Positions 17,426 through 26,360 of a stretch of 64,000 bases of DNA are shown one piece after another. Location: NCBI RefSeq assembly GCF_002838065.1, contig NZ_PIZU01000005.1, positions 107,073 through 171,072 of the forward strand, read 5' to 3'. Each line of letters opens with the position of its first letter. Positions within the stretch are counted from its first letter, which is position 1. Below the pieces are notes generated by a model. It saw only the letters and a program-made list of their open reading frames with translations, ran no database searches and was not told the DNA's origin. The position numbers were made by a program, and so were the translations under genes. Origin of the DNA: Mycobacterium hubeiense (GTDB taxonomy: Bacteria > Actinomycetota > Actinomycetes > Mycobacteriales > Mycobacteriaceae).

Positions 17426-18415
17426 ATGGCCAGTATGAGCGACTTCCGGCGGGTTGCCGACGACGTTCGCAACTGGGGCCGCTGGGGCGAGGCCGATGAA
17501 CTCGGCACTCTGAATTTCATCACCACCGAAAAGGTCGCCGAGGCGGCCAGTTTGGTCAAACACGGCAAAGTGTTTCCGCTCGGTGTGGATTTCGGTTCGT
17601 CGGGGCCGCAGGGCGCGTTTCACTTCCGGCAGAACCCGATGCACGTGATGACGATCGACGGCGGTGACGCTTCGACGCTGCTCGAGTACGGGCCCACGTG
17701 GTTGAAGAACCCAGCGGCCGCCCAGCTGAGCGAATACTTCGAAAACGGCCCGATGCGCTTCAACGACGACGTGATCATCATGCCGTTGCAGGCCGCCACC
17801 CAATGGGACGCCCTGTCGCACGTGTACTACGAGGATTATCTGTACAACGGGTTTCCCGCCGCTTCGGTGACGAGCATGGGCGCGTTTCACTGCGGCATCG
17901 ACAAGGTGGACAGCAAAGGCATCACGTCGCGCGGTGTGCTGCTGGACATCGTGCGCCTGCGCGGCGTGGTGACCTTCTGTGCGCTCGGCGACCCGATCAC
18001 CCCGGCGGAACTTGACGAAGCCGCCCGCTCACAGGGCGTGACCATCCGGCGCGGAGACATCGTGCTCGTCCGGACAGGCTGGTGGGCACGATTTTTGGAG
18101 ACCGGCAACGGGGGCGAGCCCGGCGCCGGCCTGGACTGGACCTGCGCGTCGTGGCTGCACGATCACGAGGTCGCCGCCGTGGCCGCCGACAACCTGATGG
18201 TCGAGGACCCGGTGTCCGGAGTCGAGGGAGCCTTCCTGCCCATGCACATGCTCTGCCTTCGGGATATGGGCCTGATGCTCGGCGAGTACTGGGACCTCAC
18301 GGAGCTGGCGGCGGACTGCGCCGCCGACGGCGTCTACGAATTTCAGCTCATCGCACCGCCGTTGCGGGTGACCGGCGCGGTGGGATCACCGGTGAATCCG
18401 ATTGCAATCAAGTAG
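17426..18415 (+). CDS. Cyclase family protein (kynurenine formamidase-like fold)
   Basis: A 329-residue member of the cyclase / KynB superfamily. The metal-binding signature appears as QWDALSH at residues 126-132, a variant of the usual H-x-G-T-H-x-D. RRGDIVLVRTGWW later is also typical. These are metal-dependent hydrolases that act on amides, lactones or ring ketones. ATG 17426 is preceded by AGAAGAGGCG; ATG 17435 is an alternative start. In this operon it could open or hydrolyse a ring product. No firm function can be given. Confidence 0.83.
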   Translation: MASMSDFRRVADDVRNWGRWGEADELGTLNFITTEKVAEAASLVKHGKVFPLGVDFGSSGPQGAFHFRQNPMHVMTIDGGDASTLLEYGPTWLKNPAAAQLSEYFENGPMRFNDDVIIMPLQAATQWDALSHVYYEDYLYNGFPAASVTSMGAFHCGIDKVDSKGITSRGVLLDIVRLRGVVTFCALGDPITPAELDEAARSQGVTIRRGDIVLVRTGWWARFLETGNGGEPGAGLDWTCASWLHDHEVAAVAADNLMVEDPVSGVEGAFLPMHMLCLRDMGLMLGEYWDLTELAADCAADGVYEFQLIAPPLRVTGAVGSPVNPIAIK

Positions 18416-18421
18416 GTATAG

Positions 18422-19000
18422 ATGACAGTGAGTACAGCGACCGGTGGACGTCCGCTCGTCGTCGGCCTCGGCGGAACATTGCGCGCCAACTCGTCGACCG
18501 AACGCGCACTGCGGTACTGCCTGGCAGCGGTGGAACGACAGGGCGGACGCACGCGGATGTTCGCGGGCGAAGACCTCGACCTGCCGATGTACGCGCCGCA
18601 CCAATTGGAACGCACGCCAAAGGCTCTCGAGTTGGTCGGTGCGCTGCGCGAGGCCGATGCGGTGGTCGTCGGCTCGCCGGGATACCACGGTGCGATATCC
18701 GGACTGGTCAAGAACGCCCTCGACTACATCGAGGATCTGCGCGAGGATCCGCGGGTGTACCTGGACAACACACCCTGGGGCTGCATCAGCTGCGCCTACG
18801 GGTGGCAGGCGGCAGTGGGCACACTCGGGCAGCTCCGCGTCATCGGCCATGCGTTGCGGGCCTGGCCGACGCCGCTGGGCGTCGCGATCAACTCTGCTGA
18901 CCAGATCTGGGACAGCTCAGGAGAATTGGCCGACGAGACGATCAAGAACCAACTCGACATGTTGGCCACGCAATTGCTGACCTTCGCCCGGGCGACGTGA
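18422..19000 (+). CDS. NAD(P)H-dependent FMN reductase
   Basis: A 192-residue flavodoxin-fold reductase. The phosphate-binding loop GTLRANSST is at about residues 18-26, and GSPGYHGAISGLVKNALDYIEDL near residue 84 is the second FMN contact. It would reduce FMN with NAD(P)H and could feed the LLM-type enzyme at 15272. The start is ATG 18422, six bases after the cyclase-family stop. It is coupled to the next gene by a GTGA overlap. The electron partner is inferred from proximity. Confidence 0.87.
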   Translation: MTVSTATGGRPLVVGLGGTLRANSSTERALRYCLAAVERQGGRTRMFAGEDLDLPMYAPHQLERTPKALELVGALREADAVVVGSPGYHGAISGLVKNALDYIEDLREDPRVYLDNTPWGCISCAYGWQAAVGTLGQLRVIGHALRAWPTPLGVAINSADQIWDSSGELADETIKNQLDMLATQLLTFARAT

Positions 19001-19842
19001 TGACCGTTCAGCGCAACACCGTCCTGGTGGACGGCCTGGTCACCAGTTATCTCGAAGCGGGACAAGGCGACACCGTCGTCCTGCTCCACGGCGGGGAGTT
19101 CGGCGCGAGCGCAGAGCTGGGCTGGGAACGCAATATCGGCGCACTCGCCGAGCGATTCCACGTAGTGGCCCCCGACATGCTCGGGTTCGGCGGCACCGCG
19201 AAAGTCATTGACTTCAACGACGGCCGCGGTATGCGGATCCGCCACATCGCCCGGTTCTGCGAGGTGCTCGGGCTCGGCTCGGCCCACTTCGTCGGCAATT
19301 CGATGGGCGCGATCAACCTGTTCGTCGACGCCACCTCCGACGCGCCGCTATTGCCGGCGCGCAGCCTGGTCACGATCTGCGGCGGCGGCGAAATCCAGCG
19401 CAACGAATACTCGACCGCCCTCTACGACTACGACGCCACTCTGCCCGGGATGCGCCGCATCGTCGAGGCGCTGTTCTACGACGCCTCCTATCCGGCAGAC
19501 GACGCATACGTGCAGCGACGCTACGAGTCCAGCATCGCGCCCGGCGCGTGGGAGGCGTTGGCGGCCGCCAGGGTTCGCCGCCCCGGGCTGGAACCGCCGC
19601 CGCTGCCGTCGAGCGTGCGGCCCTACGACCGCATAACCGTGCCGACGCTCGTCGTCGAAGGCGGGGGCGACAAACTCCTGCCCCCCGGATGGGCCGCAGA
19701 CATCGCAAACCAGATCCCGCACGGCCATTCGGTGGTGATCGACAACGCCGGCCATTGCCCGCAGATCGAGCAGCCGGCCGCCGTCAACACAGTGCTGCTC
19801 GACTTCCTCGACGTCGAGGCTGGGCGAAAGGTGTCCGCCTGA
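18997..19842 (+). CDS. Alpha/beta hydrolase
   Basis: A 281-residue alpha/beta hydrolase. The oxyanion HGG is near residue 31, the nucleophile serine is in GNSMGAIN (about residue 102), and the catalytic His is in NAGHCPQIEQP near the C-terminus. This resembles meta-cleavage-product hydrolases, so it may be a second C-C or ester hydrolase beside mhpC. GTG 18997 and ATG 19000 are adjacent in-frame starts; GTG gives a four-base overlap with the previous gene. Substrate unknown. Confidence 0.86.
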   Translation: MMTVQRNTVLVDGLVTSYLEAGQGDTVVLLHGGEFGASAELGWERNIGALAERFHVVAPDMLGFGGTAKVIDFNDGRGMRIRHIARFCEVLGLGSAHFVGNSMGAINLFVDATSDAPLLPARSLVTICGGGEIQRNEYSTALYDYDATLPGMRRIVEALFYDASYPADDAYVQRRYESSIAPGAWEALAAARVRRPGLEPPPLPSSVRPYDRITVPTLVVEGGGDKLLPPGWAADIANQIPHGHSVVIDNAGHCPQIEQPAAVNTVLLDFLDVEAGRKVSA

Positions 19843-20645
19843 TGGCTGACGAACTGGCGGGCAAGGTCGCGATCGTCACCGGCGGCGCGTCGGGGCTGGG
19901 TGCCGGGTTGGCGCGCCGCTTCGCCGCCGAAGGCGCGAAGGTCCTCATCGGCGACGTCGACGGCGACAGCGGTAAAGCGCTGGCCGCCGAAATCGGCAGT
20001 GACGCCTTGTTCGTCGAAGCCGACGTGTCGGAGCTCGGCCAGGTGAGCGGATTGGTGTCCACGGCCGTCGAACGGTTCGGCGGGCTGCACGTCATGGTCA
20101 ACAACGCCGGGATCTCGGGCACCATGCACCGCCGCTTCCTCGACGACGACCTCGCCGACTTCGACAAGGTGATGAGAATCAATGTGCGGGCGGTGATGGC
20201 GGGAACCCGCGACGCCGCCCGGCATATGAAGGATCACGGCGGCGGGTCGATCATCAACCTCACCTCGATCGGCGGCATCCAGGCCGGCGGCGGCGTCATG
20301 ACCTATCGCGCCTCCAAGGCCGCGGTCATCCAATTCACGAAGTCCGCGGCAATCGAATTGGCGCACTATGAGATTCGCGTCAACGCCATCGCTCCGGGAA
20401 ACATTCGCACGGCGATCGTGCGCAAGTCCGCCTCCGGGGAGGACCTCGAGAAGCTGGAACAGTTCGAGGCGAAGATCCGTCAGCAGATGCGCGACGACCG
20501 TCCGCTCAAGCGGGAGGGCACCGTCGACGACGTCGCCGAGGCGGCGCTGTACTTCGCCACCGACCGGTCCCGCTATGTCACCGGCACCGTGCTGCCCGTC
20601 GACGGCGGCACCGTCGCGGGCAAGGTGACCGCCCGCAAGTCCTGA
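19842..20645 (+). CDS. SDR family oxidoreductase
   Basis: A 267-residue classical SDR. TGGASGLG is at residues 13-20, NNAG at 87-90, S142 and Y155-x3-K159 are the catalytic set, and the ending VLPVDGG is typical. ATG 19842 overlaps the preceding stop by one base (TGATG). It is the last gene of the ten-gene mhp-containing run and faces the HtrA-like gene with a one-base gap. It probably oxidises a hydroxyl of a pathway intermediate; the substrate is unassigned. Confidence 0.88.
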   Translation: MADELAGKVAIVTGGASGLGAGLARRFAAEGAKVLIGDVDGDSGKALAAEIGSDALFVEADVSELGQVSGLVSTAVERFGGLHVMVNNAGISGTMHRRFLDDDLADFDKVMRINVRAVMAGTRDAARHMKDHGGGSIINLTSIGGIQAGGGVMTYRASKAAVIQFTKSAAIELAHYEIRVNAIAPGNIRTAIVRKSASGEDLEKLEQFEAKIRQQMRDDRPLKREGTVDDVAEAALYFATDRSRYVTGTVLPVDGGTVAGKVTARKS

Positions 20646-20646
20646 A

Positions 20647-21696
20647 TCAACCGGACTGCGAGCCGATGGTCACCGTCAGCTGCTGCCGTTCTTCGCCGCG
20701 CACGACGACGAGCGGCGCCTGCTGTCCCGGCTCTGTCTGGCGCAGCGCTTCGAGCAGGTCCTCGACGGAGTGCACCTGTTTACCCGCGAGCTCGACGATG
20801 ACGTCGCCGTGCTGAACGCCGGCCCGGGCGGCCGGAGCGTTCGGATCCACGAACAGCACCACTGCGCCGGAGTCGACGTCGGCGCCGAGCTGCTGCTGAA
20901 TCGCCGGCGTCAGACGACCGACCGAGACGCCGAGATAGGGGTGCGTTGCCGTGCCGTCGGCGAGCAGTTGCTCGGCAACATCGAGCACCGTCGCCGACGG
21001 AATCGCAAACCCGATCGACACCGCCCCGGCCACCGGCGGGATGTAGGCCTCGTTGATGCCGACGACGCGGCCCTGCGCGTCGAGCAGCGCACCCCCGGAA
21101 TTGCCCGGCGAGATCGAGGCGTCCGTCTGGATCAGGTCGACCAACGACGGCGTCGACGCGGCGGAGCCGGGGATGTCGCGATGCAGTCCGGAGATGATGC
21201 CGGCGGTCACGGAGTTCTGGAAGCCCAGCGGGCTGCCGATGGCCACGGCGCGTTCGCCCGGCTTGGGCAGGTCAGTGCGGTACGGCGGAACCGGCAGATT
21301 CGTGCGTTCCGTGCGCACCACCGCGACATCGGTCACTTTGTCGGTGCCGACGACCTCGCCGGGGGACCGGACGCCGTCGGCGAAGACGATCGTGACGTCG
21401 CGCTGCTGGCCCACCACATGCGCATTGGTGACGATGACGTCGGACCGCAGCACCACGCCGCTGCCCACGCCGGTGTCGGTCTGCACCGTGACGACGCTGG
21501 GGCTCACCTGCTCCACGATCTCGACATAGTCGAACGGGTTGGCATCCTGCGCGGTGGGCGACGCCGGCGCGGCGGACGTGGTCGGGCTAGCAGTCGGGCT
21601 CGGGTCGGACCCAGATTCGTTGCCCATCGTGCACGCCGATACCACCGCGGCGACGACGAGCGCCGGGGTTGCGTACTTCTTGAAATGCTTGGTCAT
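20647..21696 (-). CDS. HtrA/PepD-like serine protease lipoprotein with PDZ domain
   Basis: A 349-residue trypsin-like protease. The N-terminal signal with lipobox VVSAC points to lipidation at C22, followed by a Pro/Ser/Thr-rich linker (about residues 25-50). The catalytic triad is H93 (TNAHVVG), D123 and S200 (GNSGG). A PDZ domain occupies about residues 255-345. It should sit on the outer face of the membrane and act in envelope protein quality control. Start ATG 21696 follows AAGGAATGGAG; the frame is open a further 13 codons upstream. It appears unrelated to the catabolic genes. Confidence 0.9.
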   Translation of the reverse strand: MTKHFKKYATPALVVAAVVSACTMGNESGSDPSPTASPTTSAAPASPTAQDANPFDYVEIVEQVSPSVVTVQTDTGVGSGVVLRSDVIVTNAHVVGQQRDVTIVFADGVRSPGEVVGTDKVTDVAVVRTERTNLPVPPYRTDLPKPGERAVAIGSPLGFQNSVTAGIISGLHRDIPGSAASTPSLVDLIQTDASISPGNSGGALLDAQGRVVGINEAYIPPVAGAVSIGFAIPSATVLDVAEQLLADGTATHPYLGVSVGRLTPAIQQQLGADVDSGAVVLFVDPNAPAARAGVQHGDVIVELAGKQVHSVEDLLEALRQTEPGQQAPLVVVRGEERQQLTVTIGSQSG

Positions 21697-21770
21697 ACTC
21701 CATTCCTTCTCAGCGCGCCGGTGACGCGCGGCCAATCTCCTTCCATGTACCCACTGTGCCGCGCAGACAT

Positions 21771-21792
21771 TTAAATCAGTCGCTTGACTTAA
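21771..21792. promoter_or_regulatory. TTAAATCA-N6-TGACTTAA dyad, candidate TetR operator
   Basis: Two 8-bp arms with one mismatch are separated by six bases, in the gap between the divergent HtrA-like gene and the TetR gene at 21819. It is AT-rich compared with its surroundings and sits just before the TetR start, as expected for autoregulation. Confidence 0.5.
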
Positions 21793-21818
21793 CAGCTGTG
21801 GCGGGGTTCACTGATCTC

Positions 21819-22472
21819 GTGACGACAGCCAGAGCCGTGCGCGCCGAGCGGGCCAGCAGCACGCAGGAGGCGATTCTCAAGGCGGCCGAACGTCTGTACG
21901 CCGAACACGGCATGTTCGCGGTGTCCAACAGGCAGGTCAGTGAGGCCGCCGGACAAGGCAACAATGCCGCCGTCGGCTACCACTTCGGCACCAAGACCGA
22001 CCTGGTGCGGGCCATTGAGCAGAAACATCGCGCGTCCATCGAACGGCTGCTGGAGCGGATGGTGGCCGAGACCGGCGACTCGACCGAGTTGCGTGACTGG
22101 ATCGCATGCCTGGTGTGCTCGCTCACCGAACACCTGGCCCAGCTGGGCAACCCCACCTGGTATGCGCGCTTCGCCGCGCAGGCGCTGACGGACCCCGCCT
22201 ACCACAAGATCGTCATCAAAGACGCGCTCGCCTCGCCGTCGCTGGTGGCCGTGGTCGAGGGCATCACCCGGTGCCTGCCCGATCTGCCGGCCGAGGTTGT
22301 CACCGAACGCAACATCATGGCGCGAAACCTGTTGATGCACACCTGCGCCGACTTCGAACGGGCCTTCGCCGAAGGCTCTGCCGTACCCCGAACCAATTGG
22401 AGTGGCGTCGGATCCGGCCTCATCGACGCGATCGTTGGCCTCTGGAGGGCACCCGTTACGGAGCGTCCGTGA
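21819..22472 (+). CDS. TetR family transcriptional regulator
   Basis: A 217-residue TetR protein. Its helix-turn-helix is at about residues 12-60, with SNRQVSEAAGQGNNAAVGYHFGTK as the recognition region. The frame is open from 21756, but that would place the palindrome inside the gene; GTG 21819, preceded by GGCGGGG, gives a normal N-terminus, and GTG 21798 is an alternative. It leads an operon with ferredoxin, P450 and amidohydrolase genes, one base before the ferredoxin start, so it probably controls them in response to a pathway compound. Confidence 0.86.
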   Translation: MTTARAVRAERASSTQEAILKAAERLYAEHGMFAVSNRQVSEAAGQGNNAAVGYHFGTKTDLVRAIEQKHRASIERLLERMVAETGDSTELRDWIACLVCSLTEHLAQLGNPTWYARFAAQALTDPAYHKIVIKDALASPSLVAVVEGITRCLPDLPAEVVTERNIMARNLLMHTCADFERAFAEGSAVPRTNWSGVGSGLIDAIVGLWRAPVTERP

Positions 22473-22473
22473 C

Positions 22474-22668
22474 ATGAAAGTGACTGTTGACCAAGACAAA
22501 TGCGTGTCGTCGGGCCAGTGCGTGCTGAACGCGAGCGACATCTTCGATCAACGTGACGACGACGGCGTCGTCGTCCTGCTCAACGACAGCCCACCCGCCG
22601 ACAAAGCCGACAACGCCCGCAAGGCAGCCACGGCGTGCCCAGCCCTGGCCATCGACATTGAGGAATGA
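22474..22668 (+). CDS. [3Fe-4S] ferredoxin
   Basis: A 64-residue small ferredoxin. Cysteines C10, C16 and C55 follow C-x5-C...C-P, the [3Fe-4S] pattern in which the missing cysteine of a four-iron cluster is replaced. Such ferredoxins serve P450s, and the P450 starts three bases after this gene ends. ATG 22474 lies one base after the TetR stop. No ferredoxin reductase gene is in the window, so electrons must come from a reductase encoded elsewhere. Confidence 0.93.
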   Translation: MKVTVDQDKCVSSGQCVLNASDIFDQRDDDGVVVLLNDSPPADKADNARKAATACPALAIDIEE

Positions 22669-22671
22669 CGT

Positions 22672-23910
22672 ATGTCTGACACCCTGATCGGCACCACTGC
22701 GACGGCCGAAGACATCCCGGAGTATCCGATGGACCGGGATCCGCGATGCCCGTTCGCGCCACCACCGAAGGTGCTCGAGATGGGCCAGGCGAAACCACTT
22801 TCGCGCGTGCGGATCTGGGATGGCAGCACGCCGTGGCTGATCACTGGTCACGAGGTCGCCCGCGCGTTGTTCGCCGATTCGCGCGTCAGCGTCGACGACC
22901 GGCGCGAGGGCTTCCCGCACTGGAATGAACACATGCTGTCCACGGTGCACAAGCGGCCGCGGTCGGTATTCACCTCAGACGCCGAGGAACACACTCGCTT
23001 CCGCCGGATGCTGTCCAAGCCCTTCACCTTCAAGCGCGTGGAGGGGCTGCGTCCCGCCATCCAAGAGGTGACCGATGAGTGCATCGACGCGATCCTGGCC
23101 GGGCCGCAGCCCGCCGACATCGTCGCCAAGCTCGCGCTGCCGGTGCCCACCCGGGTCATCAGCGAGATGCTCGGTGTCCCTTACGAAGACCACGAGTTCT
23201 TCCAGCACCACGCCAACGTCGGGCTGGCCCGTTACGCCACCGCCGAAGACGGGCAGAAGGGCGCGATGAGCCTGCACAAGTACCTCATCGACCTGGTCGA
23301 AGCCAAGATGAAGAATCCGTCCGAGGATGCGGTCTCCGACCTCGCCGAGCGCGTCAACGCCGGCGAGATCAGCGTGAAGGAGGCCGCCCAGTTGGGCACT
23401 GGCCTATTGATCGCCGGGCACGAGACCACCGCGAACATGATCGGCATCGGCGTGCTGGCCCTGCTCGAAAACCCCGAACAGGCTGCGCTGCTACGTGATT
23501 CGGATGATCCGAAGTTCATCGCCAACGCAGTCGAAGAGTTGATGCGCTACCTGTCGATCATCCAGAACGGCCAGCGCCGGGTGGCCATCGAGGACATCGA
23601 GATCGCCGGGGAGACCATCCGTGCGGGGGAGGGCATCATCCTCGACCTCGCCCCCGCCAACTGGGATGGGCGCGCCTATCCCGAGCCGGAGAAGCTGGAT
23701 CTGACGCGCGACGCCGGCCAACAGCTCGGCTTCGGCTACGGCCGCCATCAATGCGTCGGCCAGCAGCTGGCGCGGGCCGAGCTGCAGATCGTGTTCCACA
23801 CGCTGCTGCGGCGAATTCCCACCCTGCGGTTGGCCATCCCGTTCGACGAGGTGCCGTTCAAGCACGACCGGCTGGCCTACGGCGTCTACGAACTTCCCGT
23901 TACCTGGTAA
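22672..23910 (+). CDS. Cytochrome P450
   Basis: A 412-residue soluble bacterial P450 monooxygenase. The I-helix AGHETT is at residues 248-253, the ExxR motif EELMR at 288-292 and the heme loop FGYGRHQC with the cysteine ligand at 361. It would hydroxylate a hydrophobic substrate with electrons from the adjacent ferredoxin. The start ATG 22672 is close to the ferredoxin stop. The next gene is an amidohydrolase. The subfamily and substrate cannot be told from sequence reading alone. Confidence 0.93.
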   Translation: MSDTLIGTTATAEDIPEYPMDRDPRCPFAPPPKVLEMGQAKPLSRVRIWDGSTPWLITGHEVARALFADSRVSVDDRREGFPHWNEHMLSTVHKRPRSVFTSDAEEHTRFRRMLSKPFTFKRVEGLRPAIQEVTDECIDAILAGPQPADIVAKLALPVPTRVISEMLGVPYEDHEFFQHHANVGLARYATAEDGQKGAMSLHKYLIDLVEAKMKNPSEDAVSDLAERVNAGEISVKEAAQLGTGLLIAGHETTANMIGIGVLALLENPEQAALLRDSDDPKFIANAVEELMRYLSIIQNGQRRVAIEDIEIAGETIRAGEGIILDLAPANWDGRAYPEPEKLDLTRDAGQQLGFGYGRHQCVGQQLARAELQIVFHTLLRRIPTLRLAIPFDEVPFKHDRLAYGVYELPVTW

Positions 23911-23943
23911 CCGACTTCAACCCAGCCGATTGGAGTACGAACA

Positions 23944-25128
23944 ATGGCCCCACCAGTTTCGAGCCCGACAGCGACGCTGTATCCCCCCGAAGGCTGGGGC
24001 GCGCCCAAAGAGCGTCGCGGCCACGCCCAGGGCGGCGTCGTCGGCCTGCCTGCGGGCACCGAGGTGTTCTCGGCCGACAACCACATCTCGGTCGCCGACG
24101 ACATCTTCTTCGAACGCTTCCCCGACGATCTGAAGGGCCAGGCGCCGCGCATCTGGTACGAAGACGGCGCGTACATGGTCGGTATGAAGGGCAAGTCCTG
24201 GGTCGGCGGTGACTTCGGCCGGGTCCTGATGCAATACGACGACCTGGCCGGGGCGGCGTCCAACAACATCGAGGCGCGCATTCGTGAACTCGCCGAGGAC
24301 GGCGTCGATCGGGAGCTGGCCTTCCCCAACGCGGTGCTGGCCCTGTTCCACTACCCGGACAAGGCGATCCGTGAGCGTGTCTTCCGGATCTACAACGAGT
24401 ACATGGCCGACCTGCAGGAGCGCTCCGACGGCCACTTCTACGGTGTGGGGCTGATCAACTGGTGGGATCCGAAGGGCACCCGCAGCACCCTCGAACAGTT
24501 GAAGTCACTGGGGCTCAAGACATTCCTGCTACCGCTGAATCCGGGCAAGGACGACGAGGGCAACATCTACGACTACGGCAGCGCGTCGATGGACGCGGTG
24601 TGGGACGAGATCGAAGCAGCCGGTCTACCCGTCACCCACCACATCGGCGAGACCCCGCCGAAGACGCCATGCGAACACAACAGCGTCGTAGTCGGCATGA
24701 TGGTCAACGTCGACTCGTTCCGTGAGCAGTTCGCCAAGTACATCTTCTCCGGCATCCTCGACCGCCACCCCGGGTTGCGGATCGGCTGGTTCGAGGGCGG
24801 CATCGCGTGGGTGCCCACCGCGTTACAGGACGCCGAGCATCTGCTGGCCTCGTACCGGCACATGTTCAACCATCAACTGCAGCACGACATCCGCTACTAC
24901 TGGAACACCCACATGAGCGCGTCGTTCATGGTGGACCCGCTCGGGTTGCGGCTGATCGACGAGATCGGCATCGACAAGGTTTTCTGGTCATCGGACTACC
25001 CGCACAACGAAAGCACATTCGGCTACTCGGAGAAGTCGCTCGCCGCGGTGGTCGACGCGGTGGGACCGGAGAACGCCGCCAAGATCGTCAGCGCCAACAT
25101 CAAGAAATTCCTGGGTCTTGCGTCATGA
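23944..25128 (+). CDS. Amidohydrolase family (amidohydrolase-2) metal-dependent protein
   Basis: A 394-residue TIM-barrel protein of the amidohydrolase-2 type. The N-terminal metal segment is SADNHISVADD (D-x-H), later elements are THHIGETPP and a late SSDYPHNESTFG carrying the catalytic Asp. Family members work as hydrolases, decarboxylases or hydratases on ring acids. It is related to the protein at 46381. ATG 23944 follows GGAGTACGAACA. Its end overlaps the M24 gene by four bases. The reaction is not assigned. Confidence 0.87.
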   Translation: MAPPVSSPTATLYPPEGWGAPKERRGHAQGGVVGLPAGTEVFSADNHISVADDIFFERFPDDLKGQAPRIWYEDGAYMVGMKGKSWVGGDFGRVLMQYDDLAGAASNNIEARIRELAEDGVDRELAFPNAVLALFHYPDKAIRERVFRIYNEYMADLQERSDGHFYGVGLINWWDPKGTRSTLEQLKSLGLKTFLLPLNPGKDDEGNIYDYGSASMDAVWDEIEAAGLPVTHHIGETPPKTPCEHNSVVVGMMVNVDSFREQFAKYIFSGILDRHPGLRIGWFEGGIAWVPTALQDAEHLLASYRHMFNHQLQHDIRYYWNTHMSASFMVDPLGLRLIDEIGIDKVFWSSDYPHNESTFGYSEKSLAAVVDAVGPENAAKIVSANIKKFLGLAS

Positions 25129-26360
25129 CAACCTCTTTGACCGCAATCCGTTCGGCCGCCGACATACCGGACGAGCCGGACCGCGCTCGGATGCGCCGGG
25201 AAACCAGCGCCCGGCTGCGTGAAGCCATGGCGGAACGGGGCGTCGACGCACTGATCCTGCTGGGCAACGGCAACGTGGTCTACGCCACCGGCGCCAGCTG
25301 GCCACTGCTCGACGCCGGCCTGTCGCATGTCGAGCGGCCGGTCGCGATCGTGCTCGCCGACGACGAACACCCGCACCTGTTCATGCCGTTCCGCGAGGGT
25401 GCCGCCTTCGAGGCCGATATCCCCGCCGACCATCTGCACGGCCCGCTGTATCTCGAATTCGATGAGGGCGTTGAGCATTTCGCCCGGATCGCGGCGGACC
25501 TCATCAAGGCGGGCGCCGCCGTGGCCGTCGACGAGATGACCGGCGCGATGCGCCGGGCCGCAGACCGGGTCTTTCCCTCCGGCCCGCCATCGGACGCCGC
25601 TCAGGTGATCGGCCCGGCCAAACTGGTGAAGACCCGTGATCAGATCGCGTGTATCCGACGGGCCTGCCGCATCACCGAAGAAGCCGTCGTGGACGTGCAG
25701 AAGTCCTTGGCGCCGGGGGTGCGCCAGATCGACCTGTCCGCGCAGTTCGTGCGCCGAGCCTTCGAGCTGGGCGCGACCGCCAACATGTTGGAGGCCATCT
25801 GGCAGGTGATGCCGACCTCCAAGGCGGAGGGAACCTGGACCACCACAGGCGATCTCGCGTTGCCGCTGCTGACGACGGAACGTGAGCTCGCGGCCGGTGA
25901 CGTGCTGTGGACCGACGTCAGCATCACCTACACCGGCTACTGTTCGGATTTCGGCCGGACCTGGCTGGTCGGTCAGGAGCCCACGCCGCGTCAGCAGGAC
26001 CAGTTCCACAAGTGGCGCGAGATCCTCGACGCTGTGCTGGCAGTGACCAAGGCGGGTGCAACGTCGGGGGATCTGGCGCGCGCGGCGATCGCGGCCAACG
26101 GCGGCCAGAAGCCATGGTTACCGCATTTCTATTTGGGGCACGGCATCGGCACCAACGCCGCCGAGATGCCGATGATCGGAACGGATCTCGGCGAGGAGTT
26201 TGACGACAATTTCGTGTTCCCGGCCGGCATGGCGTTGGTGTTGGAGCCGGTGGTCTGGGAGGACGGCACCGGCGGCTATCGAAGCGAGGAGATCGTGGTT
26301 ATCACCGAGGACGGCTACACGCCGTTGACCGACTACCCCTACACCCCTTATGGCGCTTGA
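25125..26360 (+). CDS. M24 family metallopeptidase-like protein, metal ligands intact
   Basis: A 411-residue pita-bread-fold protein similar to Xaa-Pro aminopeptidase and creatinase. The five metal ligands are visible: D264 and D275 (TDVSITYTGYCSDFGRT), H339 (LGHGIG), E374 (VLEPVVW) and E388 or E389. ATG 25125 overlaps the amidohydrolase stop by four bases. It is followed, with an 11-bp overlap, by a second M24-fold gene whose ligands are lost. In this catabolic operon it may hydrolyse an amide or conjugate rather than a peptide (inference). Confidence 0.87.
   Translation: MTTSLTAIRSAADIPDEPDRARMRRETSARLREAMAERGVDALILLGNGNVVYATGASWPLLDAGLSHVERPVAIVLADDEHPHLFMPFREGAAFEADIPADHLHGPLYLEFDEGVEHFARIAADLIKAGAAVAVDEMTGAMRRAADRVFPSGPPSDAAQVIGPAKLVKTRDQIACIRRACRITEEAVVDVQKSLAPGVRQIDLSAQFVRRAFELGATANMLEAIWQVMPTSKAEGTWTTTGDLALPLLTTERELAAGDVLWTDVSITYTGYCSDFGRTWLVGQEPTPRQQDQFHKWREILDAVLAVTKAGATSGDLARAAIAANGGQKPWLPHFYLGHGIGTNAAEMPMIGTDLGEEFDDNFVFPAGMALVLEPVVWEDGTGGYRSEEIVVITEDGYTPLTDYPYTPYGA

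Noticed and set aside
21756..21818. Upstream start of the TetR gene at 21756
   Set aside because: It would include the palindrome 21771-21792 in the gene.
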